Below the pieces are notes generated by a model. That model was not told where the DNA came from. It ran no database searches and was given only the letters and a program-made list of their open reading frames with translations. Shown piece by piece: positions 22,938 to 34,982 of a DNA stretch of 64,000 nt; position 1 is the stretch's first letter; every line of letters starts with the position of its first letter. The translations under genes were made by a program, and so were the position numbers. This stretch comes from Henckelia pumila (taxonomy: Eukaryota > Streptophyta > Magnoliopsida > Lamiales > Gesneriaceae), in assembly GCF_033568475.1 (NCBI RefSeq), contig NC_133122.1, forward strand, positions 165,628,130 to 165,692,129. The letters run 5' to 3'.

Positions 22938-22946
22938 AAACTTGGG

Positions 22947-23830
22947 AAAATAATGATTATTTATCCATAGCAGATTTTCTGGAGCTCTACTTCTTTAGTA
23001 CGACACCAAAAATAGCTCAGAAAGTCTCACATGAAGTCTTTCATTTCATTAAACTCAGGAAGTCAGATATAAATGCTGAAAAATTTATTAAGGACCCTCC
23101 AGTAGAAGAAATTCTCCTGGTTGCCACCCTTAACGAAGGCGAAATCTCTACCAGAAGAGCATGAGGAATATGGGTCTGTCTCACAGAGATGAAAAAATTA
23201 AGGGTAATGTTACATGTACACAAAGTGTTACACGTTGAGTTACACATTGCACTTGAAATTACATGATTATCCTCCATGCATTTTTGAAAGATTATTTCCA
23301 AATAAAATGCAAGGATAATCATGTAATTTCAAGTGCAATGTGTAACTCAACGTGTAACACTCTGTGTACATGTAGCATTACCCAAAAATTAAAGTTTTCA
23401 TTCAAATTTTATCAAAATTCAGTTAATGGATTTTTTCTCCTAAATATCATGACAGGAAAAACTACAGGATTTTCATAAGAAGCGTTTGGAAAAAAAAAAA
23501 AGAAGAAAGAAATATTCCGTGGTACAACAAGTTGATGGGGAGTAAAGAGATTCGTCGAAAATTTTGCAATATGACTCACAGTGGAAGATGGATAGAAAAA
23601 ATCTTTCCAGATTGCCCGAATCAAAAGGAGCCATAGTTCGGGAAAGGTTTTCGACCAAGATCTGACCGAAAACATATCGCAGAGACAAGTATAAAAGGTG
23701 AAGGACCACACAAAAAGTGTTTTCTTTAGGGAACTCAAAAGTAAATAAATTCCCCGCAAAATTAAAAGAAACGTGTGACTCAAGCACCACTAAAAGGGGT
23801 GTACCACTCATGACCACCCATTAAAAGACG
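22947..23830 (+). pseudogene. pararetrovirus downstream ORF, second half
   Basis: The frame that stops at the left target duplication resumes here with an open stretch to about 23163, followed by frames with several stops up to about 23830. It is interrupted by the MITE at 23202-23383. Composition (lysine/glutamate-rich, no membrane segment) does not identify a function. It is read as the 3' half of the ORF at 13233-13955, on the strength of the perfect 9-bp duplication. Confidence 0.5.
23202..23383. mobile_element. foldback MITE, Mutator type
   Basis: This 182-bp element has arms of about 75-80 bp that are almost perfect inverted copies (GGGTAATGTTACATGTACAC on the left). A perfect 9-bp target duplication AAAAATTAA flanks it (23193-23201 and 23384-23392). 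It is inserted in the pararetrovirus remnant. It codes for nothing. Confidence 0.93.
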
Positions 23831-24300
23831 TTTCTAGCAATAAGTCATTAGCACAACTGAAAAGAAATAATGTAAGAAGGCATCTAAAAGTTTGAACTCT
23901 GGATTTCAAATCCGAAAGACACTCCTATAAATACCATGAAGAAGGAAGATGTATGTATAAATCATGCTCTTTATTTTTCTTCAAAATAAATTGTAATATT
24001 TTATTTTGAGTTTATGTGTGTTGTATTTTCCTCTACTATAAGTAGCTAAATCAGTAATATTATCCTCTACAGGAGGTAACTGATAAAATAATATTTAGTA
24101 TGTATGAATAAAATTTCAGGTTCCGCCTCTTTCATGTTGATTTTATTTACAAATTAAGTCTATCACTATACAGGTACGGTTGAAGGAATCTATGACAGGA
24201 ACCATCGGTTGCGACCGTGTGGTTAGGCTGTGAAGAACGGTCTGTAAAATCCGGTGGATACAACCCGACGATATTTTAAGGTATTATCTCTAAATTTTTA
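23831..24300 (+). promoter_or_regulatory. pararetrovirus intergenic region with promoter and poly(A) signal
   Basis: A TATA box (CTATAAATACC, 23925-23935) is followed 50 bp later by AATAAA (23985-23990). Promoter and poly(A) signal this close together are what a terminally redundant pararetroviral transcript needs. I did not find a clear tRNA-Met primer site. The right edge is a guess. Confidence 0.5.
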
Positions 24301-24865
24301 CCATAAAAGTGCCTAAATATGTTGTTGGTTTGTACGAGGAAATACGAAAACTAAACACATGAAATTAATTAAGCATTAAAAATGCGGAAAATACACATTG
24401 AAAATATGAGCATGAATTTCTGGGTAAAAAAAATTGTAAACTTTGAACCTTGGAGCTTGATTGATAGTTGATAATTGAATTTGGTTGTGGTTATTTCTTT
24501 TATTGGTTTCTTCCATGAGCCCACTTCCTAACATTATATCTGTTTACCATCTCCTTCCTCTTTCTTGTACGATGGGACACGGCACTAGGCCTCGGCCTAA
24601 TTCCAAAATTCCTGATTGAGCGAAATGATTTGGGCCAAACATATAACTATCGTGGCATAGCCCAAACAAAGACTTCGAATCACGCAAAAATTGAATGGAG
24701 AGATAATAAATAAATATAAATGCGCGACCAAATAAAAAATGGAAGATCGAAAACTTTATTACATAACATTTTATAAACGGGGTTTCAACTCAAAATTTGT
24801 GCTCTGGCTGGCATCGGAGCTTAAATACATATCGCCGCCGCGCACTTCCACCGTCCGATTACGAA
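24301..24865 (+). promoter_or_regulatory. upstream region of the PRAT gene
   Basis: No open frame or repeat was recognised. The region must contain the promoter of the downstream gene. An in-frame ATG at 24797 would extend the protein by 23 residues. Confidence 0.35.
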
Positions 24866-27800
24866 ATGGAAGCAATTGAGGACAAAACTGATCAGGATAT
24901 CCCTTCTCCTTCAAGTGTCCCGTGGAAACACCGAATTTTCATCCCTACTTTACTATCAGGTATCTTCTTCAAATCCACCATTGATTTTGCTTAGTCCATG
25001 TTTCTTTGATACGTTTCTTCGTGGCTGTTCCACTCCTTGATTGACACGAATTTCAAAACTATATCTTTCACTCTACCTTTATGATTGAATGTGCTAAGAT
25101 ACTATCTTTTTGTTGCCCGTATAAATCAGGTGTTGCTGGAGGAGGAGTTGGGTTAATATCAAAGCATGCAAAAGTTATTGGCCTTTCTAAAACAGCTGCA
25201 GCTTATGCAGCTAATTTCGCAATTGTCACCGGCTGTTATTGCGGTAAATTTATTTTATGAGCCTTTTTATTCTTGGTGTTTGAATTGTTGTACTCTGAAT
25301 TAGTGTTAGTCCACCTGCCTTTCAGTTACGTTTCTTGCAATGCAATCACCTACGCTCGTGCTTGGATTGATATTCTTGAGACCCTGAATTCAAATTCTTT
25401 AACTTGTTTCGTTTGACAAAATTGAAGTCTATTTCACTATATAAGCCAAGCAATTTCAATGGTAACTGTGATAGATTTCAGATACACCCATATAACTGTC
25501 ATTTGAAATCCATCCCTAAATCAAATTCTTCCACCTCATATCAGATCCATCTATCCAATTGCAATCTAATAGTTTTAAGAAAAATGGTTTTGATATTAGG
25601 ATATGCGTTGGATATGTTATCAAATCCATCAATCCAAGTGCAATCTAATAATTTGAAGAAAAATGGTTTTGATATTAGGATATGCCTTGGATTATTACCT
25701 TAATATGTGATTTGTGCATCATTTTGGCTTTCAGTTTTGTGTGTGCATGCGTTTATGAAGTATTTTTCTTGTTAAAACTCAAAAGTCCCATCATCTTCCG
25801 AAAAAGTGGATTCTCATTGTAGTTTTGAATCGGATAAAGAAGGGATTGATTCGGAGATATGTATTTATTTAATAAAGTTGTTCTTTGGAGCAAATCCGAT
25901 TTATTTATATTTCTGAATATCCATAAGCTATCTCCTTTTTGGTCAGTCCAATAGTCCATATTATTAATAAATTTTGAATTATGATTATGTTTATGGTTGT
26001 TATGGGAATCACTATATGTATGAGTGTGTGTATTATATGTACATGTTGCTGTGTATATATTATCAAGGATTGCATTATTTTTGTAATACAAAGGTTAAGA
26101 GTCTCTCCATGTGTAATTGATTTCAGGCCCTAGAAACTCTTTTTGAGAAGACAGATAAGCTCCTTTGAGCTTGTTCTGGGATGGCTAACCAAGACCCCAA
26201 GTACATCAAGAGTCATAACCGTGGTCCAAAATTGTTGTCTATATCCATAAAACTGTGGACTTAGGGCCAAAAGGGTTGAGTCCCCAAAAAATTTTTATTT
26301 ATCACTAAAATTGTTTCTGTAATGTCTCTATGAACTGATTAAGAGAAACAAGGAACACTTAATTTGTATGCCAAGCAAAAGAATGTTTCATTTGTTAGCT
26401 CATTCCACAAACTACTCATCTTAGTTCTTCAATTCACAGGTGCACGTGAATTTGTCAGGGTGAGTAGAACTGGAAAACCAGATGATTTGCTGAATTCAGT
26501 TGTTGGAGGCTTTGGCAGTGGAGCTATTCTTGGACGCCTTCAAGGTCAGAATCTGAAAATGAAACATTAAAATTTCCTGTTTGTATCAACTGATTTATGG
26601 CATTTTTGGATGTCCTTTGCAAATGAAAAAATCCAGGACCTCTCGTTCTGCTTTTGTTTTTCTTTTAGAACCACAAATCTCTACACCTTCCAAATAAAAA
26701 ACCCTGCCTTTCCTGTACTTTTTTAAAATAGAAACACTGCTTAACAAAGCACTTTTTCAAGCCAAGTTCTTCTTTATCCAAAGTAGCTCTAATCTCCAGC
26801 CTTTTGAATTGCACGCTTGGTTGAATGCAAAACCTGCAACAAATTAATGTGGTACTTCTGGTATGTATTGGATTTGATGACACACTTTTCTAAAAAATTA
26901 AAGACATGCTTGGTTTCATTTGTTTGTGGTTTGCGTTTTTAATGAGCAAGGTCATGATGGGGATTAATTTACCGAAATTCCTAGGTTGGATTCAAAAGGA
27001 ACTCTTATGTATAGTTCATAACAAAATATATGATATATGCCTTGTTGAGTAGAAAGAATTCGGCCTTAGTGTGTGTCATGTGTTGTTGCTTATATGTGAT
27101 TACTATCAAAATTTGAGGTTTGGGATGTTGTACAGTTTAAAATATTTGAATTGTGCCAATATCATCAACTAAAAAGCAAGCCCTCGGTGCTTCACACATG
27201 TGAGGAGCTTTATTGACTCCAAATAGCTTCACAGCAATACGTTATGCATGATTGCATTAATATCAGCTTAGATTGGTTTTACTTTTAGTTCCAACTTCCT
27301 TTTGTATTTTTGGGGGTTGATTTTTCGCTTTACTATTCACCCCTTGCATAAATGCAAATTTTAGGGTCCCCTCGTTATTCATTCTAGCTTCTGCTCAAGA
27401 TTTTGTTCATGGATATTCATATTTGATCTTGTTGTCTCATACATCAACTCTCTGATGAGAATACCTGAAAATTTAATCTCTCACCATGCACCAACTATTT
27501 GTCTTCTTTGTCTACTTTCCTATGAACCTGTGGTACAAAGAAGCTATATTACTCATGGAAAGAGACCGGTTTGTTAAAACTTGAGCGGGAGAGAGACGCA
27601 TAAAGAGGGCAAATTGTACCATATTTTTCCTTTTAGTAGTATTTCCGACCTTCATGGCTTGGTGTACACTTGTATGTATAGCTCTTGAATGAGAGTTCAT
27701 TTAACGGTTATCAGAATAATTACAAGCCTTTCTGGTGAACGTCTTAACCTTTTGGATTCATTCTAATTTTCTGTGTTCTGCATATTTGATTCTTGTTGAT

Positions 27801-28079
27801 TGAATGATTAGTCACTTCTCTTGGTCATTTTCATTAGCCGGTCAAGCTGGTGCTGTTCGATATTCGGTTATTTTTGCTGCTGTTGGGACGGCTGTTGATT
27901 ATGCTACAATAAAATTAAGACCTGTCGTAAGCGAATTCATGGATAAAAGCAGCGGTTGGTTCAAACTGCCGGAGTGGTCACCAATACAGGTACTCGATGA
28001 TGAAGCAGTTGCTGCGAAACGTGCTCGGGAACAACAAATATATAGAACTGTCCATAATCTGAACAAAGAAGAATCATGA
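24866..28079 (+). CDS. Tim17/Tim22/Tim23 family (PRAT) protein
   Basis: Four exons, 24866-24959, 25130-25243, 26440-26544 and 27838-28079, join in frame to 184 residues with GT-AG introns. The middle (residues about 30-120) has the glycine-rich helices of the PRAT family: VAGGGVGLISKHAK, then AAYAANFAIVTGCYCGAREFVR, then LLNSVVGGFGSGAILGRL and GAVRYSVIFAAVGTAVDYA. The family forms small four-helix membrane proteins of mitochondria and chloroplast envelope that serve in protein or amino-acid transport or as subunits of complexes. I cannot say which. The charged C-terminal tail (about 145-184) faces outside the membrane domain. The start at 24866 is preferred over the in-frame ATG at 24797 because the residues between look like untranslated leader. 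The gene is convergent with FHA2. Confidence 0.85.
25546..25697. repeat. 79-bp tandem duplication in PRAT intron 2
   Basis: The sequence around AAGAAAAATGGTTTTGATAT is present twice, 79 bp apart, with several differences. It lies in the long second intron (25244-26439). Confidence 0.8.
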
Positions 28080-28691
28080 TATATCTTTTAGTACCTCTTT
28101 GTTTGCCGTCTTATTTACTTCTGGTTTGGAATCCTGATCTTCTGACTGACAAGGGCTCGGCTCAATTCTTTACAACATTTATATCAGACATGTACCGAAT
28201 CTTGTTTTACTTTTGTTTTAAAGTTGAGTTCACCAAAATACAAGGGTAATATTGATCAATGATCCAAAATTGATTTGGATATGTGAGGTTCACAAAAATA
28301 TATGAGCTTCATATTGGCAAATTAAAATTGTACGGTTACACCACATACACCACATTTAAAATTAATTACACCACGTAAATTCTTTTATGCCCGTAATCCA
28401 ATCCCTTGACGAACCATCCCATAAAACGAGAACTAAACAAATAAAATTAGCAGGTTCTTGTCCGACTGATAAGTAAATAAATAAAACTAGGCTGGATTAT
28501 ATAGTGATCGGCTGATAGCAGTAAATGATAAACGACATGCCAAAAACAGCTGATCACTAGGAAAGATGAATAGATATGTGGTGAACATGGGACATGGTTT
28601 ACATTCAACGCCATGTATATGATCGACAAAAACCCAGATCAATACGACACTTGGAAATTCCATGAGTTAGTTATATCTTACACAGGCAAAT
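28080..28691. other. intergenic region between convergent genes
   Basis: This is AT-rich, with no convincing frame. It must hold the 3' ends of both the PRAT gene and FHA2. Confidence 0.5.
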
Positions 28692-31600
28692 TCACGAGAC
28701 TAGTGAGACTAGAGAGACAAACTCGTGTGTGACGTGTCCCTTGGATCTTGTGTTGATAACAAAGTGCTCCGGATATTTCCTCACCAGAACGAGCAGTCCA
28801 TACCATGGTTTTCCTTTTACTTCTGGACCGGAATAATCCTCAGATGTCAAGTATCTTCTCACACGACTGTGATGCCAGACATTACCGAATTGTTCCACCA
28901 ACTGCACAGTAAAAATGCTGATTATTGAAGCCACATTATGTCGCCACTTGCCAACCATTAAACTTCATAGTATGTAAATTATTGAGCAAGAAAGATTTGC
29001 AGAATGACATCGAATCTCTGTTTGGGTCTTGGATTCCTCAGAGGAAAAGGCACTTCCTTGCTATAGCTTCGAGTAAAATTTGAAAGAAAAACTTCTGTAT
29101 GCATGCTTCAATTTTTTGTGTGCACTATGTTATATTCAACTCCATTTAACATGTTAAACAGCTTGATATAGATACTGACTCTGATTGAAAGCCTTATCAC
29201 TTGACTTCAAATCAAACCTAATAAACCTCATACTGCAAGTAAGCTCACAATCAACAAGCTACAGATACCATTTGAAAATATAATCCAGTAACGCAAAATA
29301 AATGGAAATTTGAATGGCGGTTAGAAATATAATGACAGGATATAACACATCTAATGTCCAAACAAGAAGACAATTGCCGATAAATTCAAACTCCCAGATC
29401 ATTATTCACAGGTAAAACTGAGAAGAGTAGGGCTTAGAGTTAAAATTGAAGTTACTAGAGATAAAAAAACCTCATAATGAAGTTTATCCATAGGCATCCA
29501 TTCTCCAGGACCACATAAATCAGACAATACTGTGGCCACTGACGATACAACATCTTTCTCTTCCAACTGAAGGAGCTGCTGGTTGTCAGCTTCCCTATCC
29601 ACTCGCAATCTCCCTTCAGCCTTTTTATCTGCAAAAATCGAAATGTAAGAAATGGGATATCCAAGAGTCAACTACTATTAAACTTCAATTATTGTGGATT
29701 GATATAAGAGAGAGGAAAAATATCTTATCCCTCAATTGTAATATTTCTTCTTTTTTGAGTCATGGGTGGGGATTGTTGGGTTTCGAACCAATGAGCTCCT
29801 CCCACTTTTGGAAGGGAAGTAGGAAACAGTTAAATTTCGTTTTTTATTAATTACCTTGCGCTACCATCTTTTTTGACCCAATAAAATGTAGTTAAATGCC
29901 TAAAAGATCAATGAGATGGCTGAAGAACTTATGGCCTCCACGTTGTAACTAGAAAATTTAAACCAATCACAATCAGCCAGTTCTAATATATGATATCATC
30001 GGTTATAACATTATGGAATGGTAAATGCAAATTATGCACTAACTCTCATCATTGTGACAAAAGTTTACTGCTTGACAGTTGACTCAACCAAAGATATCTG
30101 AAGACATTAAAGCAGTCAAATTAACCATGTCAACTTGAGATCAAATAAAAAAATATATAGATATGGTTGATGGGATAAGTAAATTATCCCGCAGGATGGG
30201 AAATCAGGAATACAAAATTTCTACATAGGCTGTTTTAGGAAAGTTATGCATCGTCCAAAAACACGGAAACTTGTTTAGTTTTGGTAATTTAGGAAAAATC
30301 AACATTCACCAATGAATATCAGAAAGCATAGATCCCATTTCTAACTGGAACCCTTGAATATGGAATCCCTAAGCATGTCACTTCCCTGGGTGAGAAAGCT
30401 CAACAAAGTGGAATGTGCAGCGTCTGTTAAATGCAATTAACACATCAAACCACTACCCTAGATGTTTTGACCTAAAGAACTGAACAGAAGAGGTAACAAA
30501 CAGGACAAGAAATGCTGCTTGTGGTGGCACAATTAGGAGCAACGAAGATGCAAAGTACTTCTTAATCATCTACTCAAATCCAAATACCCCAACAAATTAT
30601 ATATAAGATAATGGTTCAAGTTTAGCATACTCCAAATTTAGCAGGTCAAGATCTTGAACAGTCAACACAGACAAGGAGGGTAGCAAAAGGGAAAAGAAAA
30701 GAAAAGAAAAGAAAAAACAATCATTAATTAGAGCAGACTACTTAAAACCAGAAATCTAATTCCAGGAAAATTCTAAGATTATATCTGGAGACCTAAACAT
30801 CCAGGTCAAGATGACAAAGGCAAAATTCAAATTCATGGTCCATCAACCGAAGCCAAAGAAAATAATTTGTTGGCCTCAGCTACTCATCATAGACGATAAA
30901 CAGAACAAATCACTCGACATTCAAATGTCTGCCTGTGAGTCAAGAGTTCCACCATAAATCTTGATATGAAAATCAACTGCTTAATGCCTTCAGAAACAGT
31001 GTATTATGCCGGAGTCCAGCAAAATTTATCCATAGCTAGATTATTTAATTTGGGATCCCAAGGTAAAGATGGCAAATAAACAAAATATGATATGCAATAT
31101 CAATATGCATTGCAAATTATACGCACATTTCAAATTGTAAAAGCTAGCGACGTGAAACTAAAATTCTAAAATCAAACAATGCAAATTTCTAAATTCATAG
31201 ATTCACGTGGTAGTCCTTGTGAATTCACATATAATAAAAAGAAACAGCATAAATTTTAATGGAACAGACAAAATTGCAAGTAAAAAACTTACCTAATCGC
31301 CCTGAGCTCCCAGCCTTCCCACTAGAACCATATACATAACCACCACTATAGGAACCATCGACCCCATCACCTCTTTTCATTCTCTTGCCTCCGGAAGACC
31401 CATCATCGCCACCGCCAGCGCCTCCACCACCTTCCTCCTCGTTATACTCCTCATAATACTCACCCCTTCCCCTCCCCTTCTTGCCATACCCCATCCCTCC
31501 AACCCCGGAAGGAGGCGGCAACCCCAAATTATGCTGCTGACTCGGAGTAACATGATGATACTGATTCCCAGTTCCCCCCATTTGATAGTTACTCACATGG

Positions 31601-31980
31601 TGTCTAGGACCAATCGGCCCACCAAGAATGCTCCTGACCGGTAATAAAAAGTAAAATTCTTTGTCTCCGATTTGGAGCAGGTCCTGCGAGTCGAGCTTAA
31701 CAGGGTTATGGCCAGGGAGATGCAGAACACCCTCAACGAAGCATCCGTTCTTGCCAAGGACCTCGAGGGCGAAACGACGTCTTTGAAAGTCATAGAAGAT
31801 GCGAGCATGGTTGCGACTGATGTTCATTCCACCGCCGAGAGAGGAAAGGTCCACATCTACTGAAGACTTCTTGGAGTTGCGACCTAGGATTATGGAGTAC
31901 GTCTGCATATAGTACTCAAAATCTTCACCTTGTAGCTTAGCGAACCCAGCCTCCACATCGCTGCCTCCGCTGCTCCCCAT
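28692..31980 (-). CDS. FHA2: FHA domain-containing protein, FHA2 type
   Basis: Three exons on the minus strand (31980-31293, 29628-29471, 28901-28692) join in frame to 351 residues. Residues 1-125 hold a forkhead-associated phosphothreonine-binding domain with the GR, SRNHA and NG motifs (IILGRNSKKS, MNISRNHARI, VLGKNGCFVEG), close to Arabidopsis FHA2. A glycine-rich, charged and tyrosine-rich linker follows (RGRGEYYEEYNEEEGGGGAGG) with a basic KRMKRGD patch likely to act as a nuclear signal. The last two exons encode a compact conserved helical region (VATVLSDLCGPGEWMPM... and LVEQFGNVWHHSRVRRYL) resembling the forkhead-like part of yeast Fhl1. The expected role is nuclear transcription-related, by homology only. 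Intron 1 is 1.66 kb. Start choice: the first ATG matches the usual MGSSGGSDVEAGFAKL N-terminus. Confidence 0.9.
30691..30715. repeat. GAAAA microsatellite in FHA2 intron 1
   Basis: About five tandem GAAAA units. Confidence 0.85.
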
Positions 31981-32234
31981 TGATTTGGATTCAGAATTGA
32001 GTTATGGTGTATTTTAGAAGGGGGAGGGGGGGAAATTAGGGTTTTGATTTTGGAATTAGAAATTTGGATTGAGATCGTGAAAGTAGGAATACTGAAAAAA
32101 TGGCTAAAAAAAAAAAAAGGAATACATGAAAAAATATAAGGGTGAAGGGTGAATTGCCCTTAAATCCCTAAAACCAAAACACCACTTCTTGGTTAGTCTT
32201 TTGTTTATTTTGCCTCCTTGACTTTGATTTATTT
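31981..32234 (-). promoter_or_regulatory. FHA2 upstream region
   Basis: Only 254 bp separate the FHA2 start codon from a hAT insertion, so the leader and core promoter are compressed here or lie partly beyond the transposon. A GGGGGAGG tract occurs near 32022. Confidence 0.35.
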
Positions 32235-32386
32235 TAGAGATAGCAATAATTCGGGTTTAAACCCGAGCCCGCATCAAATCCGTCCTGATAAGACAAATCT
32301 AGACTCGGATAAGTGGGTCCACACACGGATTCAAGACGATCACGGGTTTAGCCAAACCCGTCTCCAACCCGCCCTGTCCCGCAAAA

Positions 32387-32388
<2 letters not shown>

Positions 32389-32441
<53 letters not shown>
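32389..32441. repeat. (TA)n microsatellite
   Basis: About 53 bp of uninterrupted alternating T and A. Confidence 0.97.
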
Positions 32442-32444
<3 letters not shown>

Positions 32445-32651
32445 TTAAATATACATGCATATATAAATATAAAATATATATGTAATATTAATAATATATA
32501 ATTATATTTTTATAGTAAATAATTAATATTATCTATAATTTGAGTGTATAATATTATTGAATTGAAATGAATTGATTTTATTATGATATGTTTAGTATTA
32601 AAATATATCATTATAATATTTTTTGGCTAATAATTATTAATTAATTACAAG

Positions 32652-33416
32652 TAGGGATGTAAACAAATCGAACGATTTGCGAGCTATTCGGAGCTCGGCT
32701 CGGTAGAAAGCTCGTTCGGTAAGCTTATCGAGCTGAGTTCGAGCTTGATTTTGAGCTCGACAATTTTCACGAGTCGAGCTTGAGCTTAAAGATGTTCGGC
32801 TCATGAAACATGTTTGTTAATAGACTGGGGAGCCTGAGCTCGGGCTTGGCTAGTTTAGGAGGCTCGCTAGTATGGGCTCGAGCTCGGCTCGTTTAGGAGG
32901 CTCGCGAGCTCCAGCTTGGGTTTGGCTCGTTTCGGAGGCTCATGAATATGTTCATTTAATTTATGTGGTTCTATCTAGTTTGAGTTTGAGTGGACAAATA
33001 AAAAAATATTAATATTAATGCAAATGACATTATTAGAACATAATACTTTTTCGAAATAAAGATGAATTTATAATATATAGGATGTAGTTTTTTATTTTAA
33101 CTTTAAAATCACTGTATTAAAATTCACTTAACGAGCATGAGCTTTTTTAACGAGCCTACTAACGAGCCTTGCTTAACGAGCCCTAAAACGAGCTTACTAA
33201 CGAGCCGAACTCGATCCAGACTCGTTTAATATGATAAACAAGCCGAGCCCGAGCCGAGATCGAGCCGAGCCCGAGCTTTTATGTATACTAAACGAGTCGA
33301 GCCCGAGCCTTATGATAAAAGCTCGGATCGAGCTTGAGCCGAGATCGAGCCCTTATTTTTGTCAAACGAGCCGAGCACGAGCCGATATTGTTCGGCTCGG
33401 CTCATTTACATCCCTA
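32652..33416. mobile_element. nested hAT-like MITE rich in GAGCTCG/GCTCGAG
   Basis: The ends TAGGGATGTAAAC and GTTTACATCCCTA-like (TTTACATCCCTA) are inverted repeats, extended inward by GCTCGGCTC-type sequence. Left flank ATTACAAG resembles TTTACAAG two bases after the right end, an imperfect 8-bp duplication. Many GAGCCGAG/CTCGGCTC words fill both arms. Confidence 0.75.
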
Positions 33417-33657
33417 AATTTACAAGTTGATAAATTTTAAATTGTGAGAATATTTTTTTGTCTTAAATATTATCAATATATATTTGAAATTAAATTTAAT
33501 GGTTTTGTTATTTTAAAATTTTTAATTTAATAAATTTAAAATTATTTAATTTTTTGCGAGTCCAACCTGGATTGGACCCGCCGAGTTCGCGGGATGGGTC
33601 CAAAGGGAGGCGGGGCGAGTCTCGGATTTAGCCAGACCCGCACCATTGTCATCCCTG

Positions 33658-34982
33658 ATTTATTTGTTCTAGCTCCCTAATTGGATAAATAGACTAAATT
33701 GTCCTTTTTATTTACCACTTTCTTCACCATTTTCATAACCTTGTGTTTCCACTTTCAATTCTCCGATTCCATGTACGAAAGCCATATGTAAGTACTCGTT
33801 GACCATCGTTGCCTCCAAAAGTCGTTCTTTTTCTGCCTCCACCCGTTTAATCTTCATATTTCCCCATTCTTCGCTCTTACATATTCACCAAATATGTCTA
33901 TAAGTGCTCGTTTTCTGTAAGTGTTCGTTGACAATCGCTCCTCCAAAAGCCATCTGTTAATTTTAAGATTTTTTTCTCGATTTGATCTTGCTTCATATGC
34001 TATTTCTAGATTTTTAAAATATTGCAGCTAGTCAGACTCATTTGAAGTGGAATTGAGGGACTTGAGTTTGATTAGGGTTTAAACCAGAAAATTTTATGCC
34101 ATTAATTTCGATTTTGAATGAAAAGTCTTAATTTTTTTTTACTTTATTAGTTCATTACTTGAAATCTTGGATTTTTAGTTGATATAAAGAAACGTTTAAT
34201 TACCACTGTGTTTGGAGATTTATCATGTTATGAAAACTTTGTGATTCAAAGTTTATGCTAATTAGTTGTAGACTGCAAAAAAAAAAATTTATTCAGTGAT
34301 TGTTAAAATTGATTTTATGAGTTATTATCTAAATTAACAAAATTGATAAGTAGATTCATGATATTAGTTGCTATAGAGTTGGGTCAAGTTTTTATGTTTT
34401 CTAGTTTTGATGCGATATTATGTTATAGCTCATATTGCACTTTTTTTCTAGTTAAATTAAGTGAAATTTTTACTTTTTCAACATTGATGATACTAGTGTA
34501 AAAATATTGAAGTGCAACGAAAATCCGTTTTTTTTTTTAAATTCTAAACTCAATCTTTTTTACGCATATCCCCTACCAACAAATTTTCTTTATTTCAAAA
34601 AAGATGAAGTTGTTCTGCATTCCATTCACTAACTACTTCTGGCTTCTAATAATTTGTAATGTTGTCTTCATCTTTTTATTTGAGGAGCACGAATCCATGG
34701 TTCTCATGTATATGAGTTTCTTAAAGCTCTGAATCCAATATTGCACGAATAAGTTGAGGTTCAAAATAATGACATTTGGTTTAGATTAATATTTTTTCAA
34801 AATAATTTTGAGCTTATATTTATTATATTGTTTTTGGTTTGAAGTGGTTTTATGTGAAATTTTGTTTGAATTGTGTTGATGAAAGATGAAAGCTTGCGTA
34901 TTGCAGTTTTAAATGTATCATAATTTTACAAATATCATATGCGAAATTTTTATTTACTGAAAACAACCTTAATTTTTGTAGA
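33658..34982. other. AT-rich region, no supported gene
   Basis: It contains a duplicated phrase (GTAAGTACTCGTTGACCATCG near 33788 and GTAAGTGTTCGTTGACAATCG near 33917). It may be the 5' part of the MULE whose transposase relic starts downstream, but I could not find terminal repeats. Confidence 0.4.

Larger units (their letters stand above)
32235..33657. mobile_element. non-autonomous hAT element
   Basis: The left end TAGAGATAGCAAT and right end CATTGTCATCCCTG are imperfect inverted repeats, and inner GGGTTT...AAACCCG-type sequence is also mirrored. A perfect 8-bp target duplication ATTTATTT flanks it (32227-32234 and 33658-33665). No transposase is present. It holds a TA microsatellite and another hAT-like element. 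Confidence 0.88.

Noticed and set aside
23041..23478. Two opposite-strand frames sharing an identical cysteine-rich stretch, looking like a gene duplication.
   Set aside because: The shared stretch is simply the two arms of the foldback MITE at 23202-23383 read on opposite strands.
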